A stretch of DNA of 64,000 bases from Roseovarius sp. S88 (GTDB lineage: Bacteria; Pseudomonadota; Alphaproteobacteria; Rhodobacterales; Rhodobacteraceae), in NCBI RefSeq assembly GCF_037023735.1, contig NZ_CP146069.1, positions 2,893,501 to 2,957,500 on the forward strand, read 5' to 3'. Below the pieces are notes generated by a model, which was not told where the DNA came from, made no database searches, and was given only the letters and a program-made list of their open reading frames with translations. This document shows, one piece after another, positions 28,032-37,320 of the stretch; the stretch's first letter is position 1; each line of letters starts with the position of its first letter. Made by a program: the position numbers and the translations under genes.

Positions 28032-29646
28032 TCAGGGTAACTTTGGAAGGCCTAGGTCCTGAAGAAACCCATTATGTTCCGTTTTCGCCTTGGAGATTTT
28101 TTCCTCCAACCCCTTCAGCCGTAGATTAGTTTGAGCAAGGTCGACTTCTTTCTCGGCTTCAGCTGTGCTGACATATCTAGCGATGTTGAGATTGAAGCCT
28201 TTGTCTTCAATCTCATTCATTTGAACGCGCCGAGAATAGCGATCTTCTTCCTTCCGTAACTGATACGTTTCGACGATGTCTCGGATGTGCTTAGGCTCCA
28301 GTTTGTTCTGGCGCTTGTCCTTCTTGAAGCGGTCCGGCCCCGTGGCATTGATGAACAACACGTCATCGAATTTCTTGCATTTCTTCAACACCAGAATGCA
28401 AACGGGGATACCTGTCGAGAAGAACAGATTCTGAAGGCAATCCGATGACGGTGTCAATATGACCGTCCTTCAGGAGCTTGGTTCTGATCCGCTCCTCGGC
28501 TCCGCCTCTGAACAGCACACCATGCGGCAGAATGATCGCCATGGTACCTTCATCTTTTAGGTAGTGAAAGCCATGTAGGAGAAACGCGAAGTCGGCGGCA
28601 GATTTCGGGGCTAGGCCATAGTTCTTGAACCGTGCATCCTCACCAAGGGCTTCCGATGGGTCCCAGCGATAGCTGAAGGGCGGGTTCGCAACTACTGCAT
28701 CGAAGCGTGGCATCTTGGCAGGGTTTGCCTCCCTGAGCATGTCCCAGTCATTGGTAAGCGTGTCGCCGTGGAAAATTTCGAACTCGGTATCCTTGACCCC
28801 ATGCAGAAGCATGTTCATCCGGGCCAAGTTGTAAGTCGTGATGTTGCGTTCCTGGCCGTAAATCTTGCCGATACCGCGCGACCCAAGCTGGTTCCGCACG
28901 TTCAACAATAGCGACCCGGAACCACACGCAAAATCTAACACGCTGTCGATTTGGCCTTTTTTTCCCAGCGTGGGGTCCTGACTATCCAGCGCGACGATCT
29001 CTGACAGGATTCTGGAGACCTGCTGCGGCGTATAAAACTCGCCTGCCTTCTTGCCCGACCCGGCTGCAAACTCACCGATCAGGTACTCATAAGCATCGCC
29101 CAACGTATCATTGTCAGTCGAGAACCCCACAAGGCCCTTTGCGATTTCCTTGATGATACTGCACAGCTTGGTGTTGCGCGCGGTGTATCCCTTGCCCAGC
29201 TTTTCCGAGTCCAGATTGATTTCGGAAAACAGCCCGTCGAAGGTGCTGGAGAATGACTCGTTCTCGATGAACTTAAAGCCCGCCTTCAGCGTGCTTAGCA
29301 GATCATTGTGCCCCACCCGCGCCATTTCGGCGATGCTGGCCCAAAGATGCTCTGGCTTGATCACGTAGTGGGTCTTGCGGCGCATCTGCGCCTCGAAGGC
29401 ATCCACGTCGCCTTCGTTTTGTTCGTACCAGACGGCCAGAGGCGTGCGGCGATCATCTTTGTCCAGCTCAGGATAGTCGCGGCCAAGCTCCCGCTTTGCC
29501 GCAGCTTCGTAGTTATCGGACAGATACCGCAAGAAGAGGAATGACAGCATATAATCGCGGAAATCATCCGCATTCATCGCTCCCCGAAGGGTGTTGGCAA
29601 TGTTCCAGAGCGTCTTGCCCAGTTCTTGTTGTTCTTGGTCGGTCAT
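28032..29646 (-). pseudogene. hsdM: Type I restriction DNA methyltransferase HsdM, frameshifted
   Basis: The frame from 29646 encodes the N-terminal helical domain and the N6-adenine methylase core (DFACGSGSLLLN for SAM, catalytic NPPF in AVVANPPFSYRW) but leaves frame after DTVIGLP and stops at 28363. The missing tail (NLFFSTGIPVCILVLKKCKK through GLPKLP) continues in another frame to 28032. Dropping one base from the CCTTCAG tract near 28434 would give the usual GLPQNLFF and an HsdM of about 537 aa. Last gene of hsdR-hsdS-X-hsdM, overlapping gene X by four bases. A real mutation would abolish modification; a sequencing error is possible. Confidence 0.88.
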
Positions 29647-30728
29647 TGCGTTGGCTCTTTCTGCTTTATGATCTCCGGCAGCTCGAAGCGATATCGTTCG
29701 AGGAAAGCCTTGAAGATGTCTTTGAACAGGTCTTTGTTGTCTCCTACCATTTCGCGCGGCTCGTAGATCGAGTACTTGCCGTGGCTCAGCAGGTTCAGCG
29801 CGCGGGCGTAAAGGGCTTCGTCGTCGATCCCGTGGATGCAGGCCGAGAAATCCTTGTACCCAAAGAAGGTGGCCGTTTTCTCAAGGATGCTGCGCATCAT
29901 GTTGAAATGGTGCGTGTAGAGTTGATCGCTTTCGACAGCCATCTGCAATTCGCTCAACATGGCGACATGGTGAAAAAACGGGGTCTCATCGGTGCCGCGC
30001 AGGGTGTGCAGCTCAACACCCTGGGGCCGGTGATAGAAGTAGGCCTTGTGCTTGACCTTCTTCATCTCGTTCCACATGACGTTGAAGAAGAGGCTGTGAT
30101 GGGTCGAGACCACCGCTTTCGCCCGGTCCTTCCCGGATTTCAGCAGTTTGGCCAGGTCGCTGGCGACAGCAATCGCGTTGTTATCGTCGAGGGATGAGAT
30201 CGGGTCATCGACATAGATGTGCTTCACCCACTTGTATGCCTCGTGGTTGTCGAGGACGAGCTGGCAGATCGCCAGGAAGACGCACCAAATGAAGATGTTC
30301 TGCTCACCGCGCGAGACTTTGATGTTCTCGGTCGCATCGCGGTAGAAGATCACGCGCCAGTTTTCATAGTCAATCCGAAAGTTGAAGCTGGCATAGCGTT
30401 CGAGGAAGCTGAAAATCCGCTCTTCCAAATCAAGCGACTGGAAATCCTCGAAGAAGGCAGAAGCGCTGTTGATGTTCAGATAGCGGTTTTCGTCGCCGTC
30501 CAGATCGTTGTGCCAGACAAACAGGTCTTCGGTAAAGGCGTTGAAGTAGAGCGTGTCGCGCTCGCCCTTTTTCTTGGCAACATCCTTGAAGGCCATCGAC
30601 AGCCGCGTCTTGCCGGTCCCGTTATAGGCAAAGAGCAGGACAAAGCCGTGATCGTTCAGATCGTCCCGAATTCGGGTGACGAGCTTGTTGATGGATTTAT
30701 ACTCGTAGAGCTTGGGCTTGTTGGTCAT
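29643..30728 (-). CDS. PrrC/RloC-like ATPase, probable anticodon nuclease
   Basis: A 361-aa protein with an ABC-like NTPase head: Walker A AYNGTGKTRLS (about 34-44), signature-like SRGEQNIFIW (139-148), the PrrC-type Walker B YVDDPISSLDDNN (172-184) and VVSTHHSLFF (206-215). The tail has R279 and E283 (MMRSILEK) and H316 (LLSHGKYS), spaced 4 and 33 residues, close to the Arg-Glu-His triad spacing of the tRNA-Lys anticodon nuclease PrrC. PrrC is kept silent by a type I restriction enzyme and cuts tRNA when phage inactivates it. Here the gene lies inside such an operon (between hsdS and hsdM, four-base overlaps). Nuclease activity is inferred. Confidence 0.75.
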   Translation of the reverse strand: MTNKPKLYEYKSINKLVTRIRDDLNDHGFVLLFAYNGTGKTRLSMAFKDVAKKKGERDTLYFNAFTEDLFVWHNDLDGDENRYLNINSASAFFEDFQSLDLEERIFSFLERYASFNFRIDYENWRVIFYRDATENIKVSRGEQNIFIWCVFLAICQLVLDNHEAYKWVKHIYVDDPISSLDDNNAIAVASDLAKLLKSGKDRAKAVVSTHHSLFFNVMWNEMKKVKHKAYFYHRPQGVELHTLRGTDETPFFHHVAMLSELQMAVESDQLYTHHFNMMRSILEKTATFFGYKDFSACIHGIDDEALYARALNLLSHGKYSIYEPREMVGDNKDLFKDIFKAFLERYRFELPEIIKQKEPTQ

Positions 30729-31963
30729 CCGTCCACCTCATCGAGGACGGGAAAGAGCTGTTGAAGAAGGCCCTGCTTGTGCTTTTTCAGGCCGTCAACA
30801 ATGCTTCCCTGTGACGATATCAATAAAGCTACGGATGAAAGGCATCTTGAGATAGCCTTCTGCTCTTCAGGCTGAGGCAGATACAGTTTCATGCCCAGAA
30901 TATCACTCCGCGACAAACCCGGAATCAGATTGCCGGACGCCATGGCTACAAATTCAGATCGCCGATTTTGCAAGAACTGGAAGAGAAACGGCGTTTCACA
31001 TGCGTGAGTACGAACCGCCATCAGCTGTCGACCCAGAGAAACCTCACGCAATGCAAGGTCCCAGAGTTCACCGACGCCACTGCCCTTTACGGTGACTAAG
31101 ATATCACCAGCATTAGCCACGTTTGCTGTATTGTCGGTCCACTTGGTCACCTGCTCAACATTATGCGTGAAGTCTGAAGGCCCTGTAAAATATGGCACGG
31201 CACCAGATTCTGAATAGTCAGCGGGCGACAGGTGCAAACCCGAAATCAAGTCTATCACCGCCTCAAGAGTTGTTTCACTCCAAAGCCCGTGCCCCGAAAA
31301 CTCTGGGAACCGAAGCGTCGGCAGGCTTTCCCCCTCGGCAGGAAAAAGCTGCTGCATCAGCCCTTGCTTGTGGTCCTTGAGCGCGTCGAGCTTTTCGATC
31401 TCTGCTTCGATCAGGGCATCAACCGAGGCCAGGCATTCAGCGATCCGCTCTTGTTCAAACCGACCCGGCAACGGGGCGCGCCAGGAACATAGCGCCTTAA
31501 AATATAGCCGCGTACGCGTGCCACCCTTGCGTTGTCCTGCGGCAAACTGCTTGAATGGACGGCTTTCGTTCAAGAGGTATCTGAGGAAGATCGGGTCTAC
31601 GCCGTCCGTCTTGAAAACAGGATACTCCTTGCTGACTGCGACCGGCTGCCCAGTGTTGTTGATATTGAATTTGAACGTCGTGTCATCGCTCATATGGCGG
31701 TAGACAAAGTAACCGTCTGGAACGACGCCATACTCTCCCTCGTTCAACCGGTTGTGCCCGCCATAATACTCATCTTGCGGTAAAAGCCCTTCGCGCGAGG
31801 AGCTGTAGATCCTCAAATCGGTGTCAGCAGGAACCCGCTCCGAATGCTGAACTAAGTACGGGCGAAGCTCTTTGCGGTCCCATTTGCCGTTGAAGCCTGG
31901 GAAATGCCGTGGCGAGCGGATGAGTTTTTCGGCCCGAGCGGTTGTGTTTTCACGTTCGCTCAT
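30725..31963 (-). CDS. hsdS: Type I restriction specificity subunit HsdS
   Basis: A 412-aa specificity subunit with two target-recognition domains, each followed by a conserved helical region ending in near-identical KDHKQGLMQQLFPAEGE and KKHKQGLLQQLFPVLDE. The DNA target cannot be read from sequence. It overlaps hsdR upstream (ATGA at 31960) and the PrrC-like gene downstream. The two helix-region repeats are direct, so recombination between them could swap or lose a recognition domain. Confidence 0.93.
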   Translation of the reverse strand: MSERENTTARAEKLIRSPRHFPGFNGKWDRKELRPYLVQHSERVPADTDLRIYSSSREGLLPQDEYYGGHNRLNEGEYGVVPDGYFVYRHMSDDTTFKFNINNTGQPVAVSKEYPVFKTDGVDPIFLRYLLNESRPFKQFAAGQRKGGTRTRLYFKALCSWRAPLPGRFEQERIAECLASVDALIEAEIEKLDALKDHKQGLMQQLFPAEGESLPTLRFPEFSGHGLWSETTLEAVIDLISGLHLSPADYSESGAVPYFTGPSDFTHNVEQVTKWTDNTANVANAGDILVTVKGSGVGELWDLALREVSLGRQLMAVRTHACETPFLFQFLQNRRSEFVAMASGNLIPGLSRSDILGMKLYLPQPEEQKAISRCLSSVALLISSQGSIVDGLKKHKQGLLQQLFPVLDEVDG

Positions 31964-34926
31964 TGTTCATATGCTCCCAGACCGGCGATTTCGCGCCCGT
32001 TGGCACGCTTCTGTAACAGCGGGATCAGTTCCTCCATCAATGCCAGCTCTTTCGTTGTCCGCGCTTTCCAGCCGAGATCAAGCGGGGCCAGAAGTTCGCT
32101 CAACGCTTCACCGTCAAAGATCATCCGCCGCAGAATGGCATCAACAAACGCTTGCAAGGCCGCGACATCCATCTCGTGCTTTTCCGCGATGTCAGACAGC
32201 GCCTTAGCGTTCTTCGCGGCCCTGAATTGCTCGAAACCTTCGCGGATCGCCTTCTCGTTCAGCCCCTCGCCCACGACCAGCGAGTCGATGTATGCGGCGA
32301 TCTCCTCGCGATCATTGAGGAACTTGGCATCTGACTGGATCAACCCGATCAGCTGCGCGCGTGTCATCTTCTGCTTGCCCGGCTGCTGCTGCGAATAGTC
32401 AGCGATCAGACCCATGATGTAGTCATAGTCGATCACCGCCGAGGCGAAGAGCACGAACTCGAAATCGAGCTGATCAACATCCGCTGGAGTCTTGTCCGGC
32501 CCTTTATCCTGCTGCCCCTTTAGTCGCTGCGCAGTGTCCAGATAGACACCTCGGAAGCCTTGAAGCTGTTCCTTGGGCATGACCTCGTCAATTGTGGCTT
32601 TGTCCTCAGGCGACAGGTCGGTATATTGGTCGATCTGGGTGTTTAGCCGCTGGACCTCTTTGAAGAGGTTGATGAACTGGCTCCGCGCCGCATCGCCTTT
32701 GAGATTTGCAACCTCCTCCGGTGCGCAGGTCATGCCCTGCGACTGCATGAAGTCATCGAGGGTCTTCACCGCTGTCTTCAGCTTGTCGATGGCAACCGGC
32801 GCAGTGTCGGCCAGCCAGATTTCCTTGGGTGGCTTGCTGGATTCGCCAGAAAAAAGCGTGATCGCATCATTGACCGCAGCTTGTTGCTGACGAAAGTCGA
32901 GGATGTTGCCGTAGGGCTTTGTATCGTTCAGCACGCGATTGGTTCGCGAAAACGCCTGGATCAACCCGTGATTTTTAAGGTTCTTATCGACGTAAAGGGT
33001 GTTCAGGTACTTTGAGTCAAAACCCGTGAGCAGCATATCGACGACGATGGTGATGTCGATCTTATGCTTGTGGGGAAGGTCCTGGTTCGGGAACTGCTGG
33101 TCTTTGATCCGCTTCTGAACGTCCTGATAATACAGGTCGAATTCATTGATGTTGTGATTGGCCCCGAATTGATCGTTGTAATCCGCGATGATGCCTTTCA
33201 ACGCGTCCTTCTTCTTGTTCGGCTCGACTGCGTTATCCGCCTTTTCCTGAGGCAAGTCTTCTTGCAGCTGCTTGACGTCCTTGCTGCCCTCGGCAGGAGG
33301 CGAGAACACTGCGGCGACGTTCAGCGGCACGAAGTCGGGATCAGTGGCTAGGCGTTCCGCTTGGATGGTCTTGAACAATCCATTGTACTCTATGGCGTCA
33401 TTGATCGACGCCGTCGCCAGCACCGCATTGAAGCGGCGGTTTGCCGTTACTGCGTCGTGCTTTTCAAGGATCGCTTCCACGACCTTGCGCTTTTGCACAG
33501 TGTCACCGGCTGCCTTCGCTCCTTTCCCATCAGGTTTGAAGTAGTCCACGTGGAAGCGAAGGACGTTCCGATCTTCAATGGCGTGTGTGATCGTGTAGGC
33601 GTGCAGTTGCTGCTGAAAAATATCTTCGGTCGTGACATACGAGGCCTGCTCGCCATCAATCTGCTGATACGATGCGTTCTGCTCGAAAATCGGCGTCCCG
33701 GTGAAACCAAAGAGTTGAGCATTGGGAAAGAACTCTTTGATCGCGCGATGATTTTCGCCGAATTGAGAGCGATGGCACTCATCGAAAATGAACACAACGC
33801 GCTTATTGCTCAGCGGTGCGAGACGCTCTTTGTAGTTCTTCTTGTTCGTGCCATCCAGAGCCAGGCCCAGCTTCTGGATCGTTGTAACGATCACTTTGTC
33901 TGCGATGTCGTCGGAGAGCAGCCGACGGACAAGAGTCTCTGTGTTGGTGTTTTCCTCAACGCAGCCTTCTTGGAAGCGATTGAACTCTTCCCGGGTTTGC
34001 CGGTCGAGGTCTTTTCGGTCCACTACGAACAGGCACTTCTCAATATCGGGATTGTCCTTCAGAAGCGTCGAGGCCTTGAACGACGTCAGGGTCTTGCCGC
34101 TGCCAGTTGTATGCCAGATGTACCCGTTTCCGCAGTTCTGCAGGATGCAATCGACAATCGCCTTAACCGCGTAGATTTGGTACGGGCGCATCATTAGAAG
34201 CTTTTGCTCACTCGCGACCAACACCATGTAACGGCTGATCATCTGCCCCAGAGTACATTTCGACAGAAATTTCGAGGCAAATTGATCGAGGTGCGTGATC
34301 TTCCTATTGTCTTCGCTGGCATATTGATAAAGCGGCAAAAACCGCTCATCCGCGTCGAAGCTGAAGTGGCGACCGTTGTTGTTCGCAAAATACCAAGTGT
34401 CATTTCGGTTGCTGACGACAAAAAGCTGTAAAAAGCACAGTAAAGTCTTGCCGTAGCCGTTCCCTGGATCGTTCTTGTAATCGACGATCTGCTGCATCGC
34501 ACGACGCGGACTTATCGTAAGAGTTTTCAATTCAATTTGCACCACTGGAACGCCGTTGATCAAAAGGATCGCGTCATACCGATGATGGCTGTTCTCGGTG
34601 TTTATTCGGAGCTGGTTGATAACCTCAAAGTGGTTTTTGCACCAGTCCTTGGTATTGACCAAAGTGTAATCCAAGGGCGTGCCGTCTTCGCGCTCCAGAG
34701 TGTTTTTCTCTCGTAACATTCGCGCGGCTGCGAAGACGTCGGGCGTAACAATCTCCTCCAGGAGCCGCCCAAACTCATTATCCGTCAGCTTAACCCGATT
34801 GAGTTTCTCAAAATGGCCACGAAAATTGCTTTTCAGTGCGTCCAGGTCACGGATTTCGCCCCTATACTCGTACTTGAGCTCCTGCAATTTATGGAGCAAA
34901 TCCAACTCAATCTCGTTTTCGTTCAT
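31960..34926 (-). CDS. hsdR: Type I restriction endonuclease subunit HsdR
   Basis: About 988 aa. An N-terminal PD-(D/E)xK nuclease (HHRYDAILLINGVPVVQIELK, with the D...E-x-K set), a translocase with Walker A HTTGSGKTLTSF, DECHRSQFGENH (DEAD box) and GFTGTPIFEQNAS, and a C-terminal helical region. It cuts DNA after ATP-driven translocation, in complex with HsdM and HsdS. ATG 34926 (MNENEIEL) follows GGTGAT at good spacing. Size and motif style resemble the EcoR124 (type IC) group. First gene of the operon. Confidence 0.95.
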   Translation of the reverse strand: MNENEIELDLLHKLQELKYEYRGEIRDLDALKSNFRGHFEKLNRVKLTDNEFGRLLEEIVTPDVFAAARMLREKNTLEREDGTPLDYTLVNTKDWCKNHFEVINQLRINTENSHHRYDAILLINGVPVVQIELKTLTISPRRAMQQIVDYKNDPGNGYGKTLLCFLQLFVVSNRNDTWYFANNNGRHFSFDADERFLPLYQYASEDNRKITHLDQFASKFLSKCTLGQMISRYMVLVASEQKLLMMRPYQIYAVKAIVDCILQNCGNGYIWHTTGSGKTLTSFKASTLLKDNPDIEKCLFVVDRKDLDRQTREEFNRFQEGCVEENTNTETLVRRLLSDDIADKVIVTTIQKLGLALDGTNKKNYKERLAPLSNKRVVFIFDECHRSQFGENHRAIKEFFPNAQLFGFTGTPIFEQNASYQQIDGEQASYVTTEDIFQQQLHAYTITHAIEDRNVLRFHVDYFKPDGKGAKAAGDTVQKRKVVEAILEKHDAVTANRRFNAVLATASINDAIEYNGLFKTIQAERLATDPDFVPLNVAAVFSPPAEGSKDVKQLQEDLPQEKADNAVEPNKKKDALKGIIADYNDQFGANHNINEFDLYYQDVQKRIKDQQFPNQDLPHKHKIDITIVVDMLLTGFDSKYLNTLYVDKNLKNHGLIQAFSRTNRVLNDTKPYGNILDFRQQQAAVNDAITLFSGESSKPPKEIWLADTAPVAIDKLKTAVKTLDDFMQSQGMTCAPEEVANLKGDAARSQFINLFKEVQRLNTQIDQYTDLSPEDKATIDEVMPKEQLQGFRGVYLDTAQRLKGQQDKGPDKTPADVDQLDFEFVLFASAVIDYDYIMGLIADYSQQQPGKQKMTRAQLIGLIQSDAKFLNDREEIAAYIDSLVVGEGLNEKAIREGFEQFRAAKNAKALSDIAEKHEMDVAALQAFVDAILRRMIFDGEALSELLAPLDLGWKARTTKELALMEELIPLLQKRANGREIAGLGAYEQ

Positions 34927-35032
34927 TAGATCACCGCCTCGGCTCAACTTTTAAAGGTGCGTCATGCCACTGCCAGGCAACTAGCATCTGCTTCTTTGGG
35001 TTGCAGCAGTTGTCGCACCTAAAATCCGCCAG

Positions 35033-35572
35033 TCAAGCGCGAGAAATCGTCTGCTTGCTGACATTGAAGAGTCGGGCAATCTCGGACAGTGATCGCTTCT
35101 CCTCGTCACGCATCCTTTTCACTGCTTCCTTCTGTTCCGCGCTTAGGGCTGGTCGCCGTCCACCTATGCGGCCGCGCTTACGGGCGGCGGCTAGACCTTC
35201 CTTGGTGCGTTCGACAATCCGCTCACGCTCAAACTCTGCAATCGATCCAAACACATGGAATACCAGGCGACCTGCTGGAGTAGTCGTGTCGATGTCTTCT
35301 CCGAGACTCCGGAAGCCCGCGCCCTTCTCTCGGATTTGGTCCACGATCTCAATCAAGTCACGCAGTGACCTAGCAAGACGATCATACTTGGTGACAATAA
35401 CCACGTCTTCCGGCCTTAGCTGTTCAAGCAATTTGCCGAGCTCTACCCTTTCCCTACTCTTTCCCGTTTTCTTCTCCTGGAAAACTTTTTCCGCGCCAGC
35501 TTCATGCAGTGCGTCAAGTTGCGCATCAAGCAGCTGCTCGCCGGTGGAAACTCGTGCATAGCCAAAAATCAT
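35033..35572 (-). CDS. Serine recombinase (resolvase/invertase)
   Basis: A 179-aa small serine recombinase. The catalytic serine is S9 in MIFGYARVSTGEQ; DVVIVTKYDRLARSLRDL and GSIAEFERERIVERT are the core motifs, and the tail (LSEIARLFNVSKQTISRA) is the DNA-binding helix-turn-helix. It may resolve cointegrates or invert DNA. The upstream in-frame extension to 35737 crosses a palindrome and is not favoured. It lies just upstream of hsdR on the same strand. Confidence 0.92.
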   Translation of the reverse strand: MIFGYARVSTGEQLLDAQLDALHEAGAEKVFQEKKTGKSRERVELGKLLEQLRPEDVVIVTKYDRLARSLRDLIEIVDQIREKGAGFRSLGEDIDTTTPAGRLVFHVFGSIAEFERERIVERTKEGLAAARKRGRIGGRRPALSAEQKEAVKRMRDEEKRSLSEIARLFNVSKQTISRA

Positions 35573-35593
35573 GCCCTCAGTGTACCAAAAACG

Positions 35594-35619
35594 GTTCCAA
35601 AACTCGAATGTTTTGGAAC
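35594..35619. repeat. Perfect inverted repeat in the recombinase promoter
   Basis: GTTCCAAAAC and GTTTTGGAAC form a perfect 10-bp inverted repeat around a 6-base spacer, 21 bases upstream of the recombinase ATG. Serine recombinases often bind and recombine at sites overlapping their own promoter, so this may be the crossover or operator site. Confidence 0.6.
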
Positions 35620-36101
35620 GGGTTTGTGGAACAAATTGCCCCTTCCAGTTCGGAAGGCGTCCTTGTTGTTCCATAAACGACCCTTTTTGGCTATCCGGCA
35701 TCCGGATTACACACCTTGAAGTGGCGCAGGCAATCACGAGCCTTTATGCCCAGTTCGTCGCTCAAGGGCGTAACAGCGTGGGATAGCTTGCGAGCAAGAA
35801 TTCTCACGCACCGCACTTGTAAGTTCAACAAAATTCATCATCTAAACTGGTATGGGCCCGAACGCCGCATCAAACAGGAGAGAAGGGGCCAAGTGATCAT
35901 GATGCCGGAACAATGATCAATCTATGGAAAGGCGACGGCATCGTGTGTGGCGCGGATCAGTAATGGGCGCTGACCGGTGTGAAGGACACAGAGGGTAGTT
36001 CTAACCTCATCACTAAAGCTGGACATGACCTGCCGAGAGGTAAGCCATGTTTGAAATAAATTCTGGTTCGGAGCCTCCGGCACTCATGCAGGAGGCAGCC
36101 A
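35620..36101. other. Gene-free stretch upstream of the recombinase
   Basis: About 480 bases between the recombinase promoter and the 57-aa gene. Frames are short and without ribosome sites or recognisable motifs. It probably holds divergent promoters; I see no other feature. Confidence 0.4.
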
Positions 36102-36275
36102 ATGTCCGAGCTAGCACCACTAACGGACCTGTTCGAAATGATTGCAGCACTCGCAGCACTCGGTGTTACGGGGGTGCTGTATCTTGAAACCCGCAGAATG
36201 CGGGATGAGATGCAGGCCATGCGCGACGAAATGCGTAGCTTGAAAGATCAAGTTAAGACCGAGAAAGACCTTTGA
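36102..36275 (+). CDS. Small single-pass membrane protein with coiled coil
   Basis: A 57-aa gene with a near-perfect ribosome site (AGGAGG, seven bases before ATG). The N-terminal half is a membrane helix (MIAALAALGVTGVLYL) and the C-terminal half a heptad-patterned charged helix (RRMRDEMQAMRDEMRSL). A strong hairpin lies ten bases after the stop. Not recognised as a named family; the layout suits an oligomeric membrane anchor. Confidence 0.7.
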   Translation: MSELAPLTDLFEMIAALAALGVTGVLYLETRRMRDEMQAMRDEMRSLKDQVKTEKDL

Positions 36276-36284
36276 AGGCGTCAG

Positions 36285-36305
36285 GGGGCGGAACCATTCC
36301 GCCCC
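36285..36305 (+). terminator. Hairpin after the 57-aa gene
   Basis: GGGGCGGAA-CCA-TTCCGCCCC, a perfect 9-bp stem with a 3-base loop, 10 bases after the stop. The T run is weak. Confidence 0.65.
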
Positions 36306-36468
36306 TTCGAGATGCGAAGCCAAGGTTGCCGTTCGCGCAATCCTGGGCGGAGCATTTCCGCGCTAGGGTTGAAAAGTCAGTTCGCGTCGAAAACGACAGT
36401 TCTTGGCACGTAGGTTCTGTCATGGTGTGTCGGCAACGGCTTTCAGTCCTCGCGCCGGTTACGATGAG

Positions 36469-37320
36469 CTAGAAAGCCTCCGAAAGAGCACGTGCTATCT
36501 CTGCGGTTACCTCGACGGTACTGTCTACTGACTGGCTGTACTGTTCAGCATAAAATTCTCCACCATCCTCAACTAACCCGGTATTGGTATCGTAGTAGTA
36601 GCCCTTGATGGCCATTCTCCCGGTTTTTACAGTCTGAAGCCCATCGTACTTCGCGTAAATGATGCCAGAGACACCAGCTTCCTTTGTCGCGGTGTTGTAA
36701 TACTCATTTCGAAATGGAATGAAGACTGATCTCAGTCCAACACCACAATCAGTCGCAGACCAGTTTCTATACCGAACAATTCGTTCCTGTTCTGCTAGGT
36801 ATCCGTAATTGTAGGCTGTATAAATTGAACAGTTCTGGCATTGAAAAACACCGACAATGTAGTCAGCAGAATTCGCCAACAGAAACTTTCCGGCATTGTG
36901 TCGTCGTAGAATGTAAACCCAAACTCCATCCAGGCTCATAAGTTCATTTGCCTTCCTCGAAGGCCTCGCTGTACTTGTGACAATCGGACTGGTTTTTTTT
37001 ACTTGTGGCTGATTGACTGCGCATTCAATCCACTTCTCTCTGATAGTATGACCTTCTGGCAGTGATTTTGTTAGGCTAGTTGCAACATTTCTAACGGAAC
37101 GTTCTGATACTACTTGGTTTTTTAGAATTTTCAGAAATGTATTGTAGGAAACATCGAAGCAAGTTGAGCTTTCCGTGCGGTATTGGCTCTGTTCCCAGGG
37201 CCCAGCGGGCTGCCCATGTTCTTTCTTTGAAAAACCTTTCTGGAGCATGAAGCCAACAACTGCACCCACTCCACCTTCCTTAATCTCCTCCGGTACTTCG
37301 TCTGGAATACACATCGCCAA
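36469..37320 (-). CDS. Unknown protein, 283 aa
   Basis: No family recognised. The N-terminal 110 residues look mostly helical (TFLKILKNQVVSERSVRNV); after about residue 125 the protein is rich in aromatics and beta-type segments (LDGVWVYILRR, FQCQNCSIYTAYNYGYL, VRYRNWSATDCGVGL, RMAIKGYYYDTNTG), which might form a small barrel. There is no signal peptide. The gene is AT-richer than the core genome and stands alone between small genes of the island, a position often held by cargo or defence genes. That role is a guess. Confidence 0.65.
   Translation of the reverse strand: MAMCIPDEVPEEIKEGGVGAVVGFMLQKGFSKKEHGQPAGPWEQSQYRTESSTCFDVSYNTFLKILKNQVVSERSVRNVATSLTKSLPEGHTIREKWIECAVNQPQVKKTSPIVTSTARPSRKANELMSLDGVWVYILRRHNAGKFLLANSADYIVGVFQCQNCSIYTAYNYGYLAEQERIVRYRNWSATDCGVGLRSVFIPFRNEYYNTATKEAGVSGIIYAKYDGLQTVKTGRMAIKGYYYDTNTGLVEDGGEFYAEQYSQSVDSTVEVTAEIARALSEAF

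Noticed and set aside
28032-28457. Separate small gene beside hsdM
   Set aside because: It is the displaced C-terminal part of HsdM (NLFFSTGIP onward), not an independent gene.
29496-30197. 233-aa plus-strand frame
   Set aside because: Antisense to the PrrC-like gene and hsdM; no ribosome site or motif.
33361-34197. 278-aa plus-strand frame
   Set aside because: Antisense to hsdR; composition fits a shadow frame.
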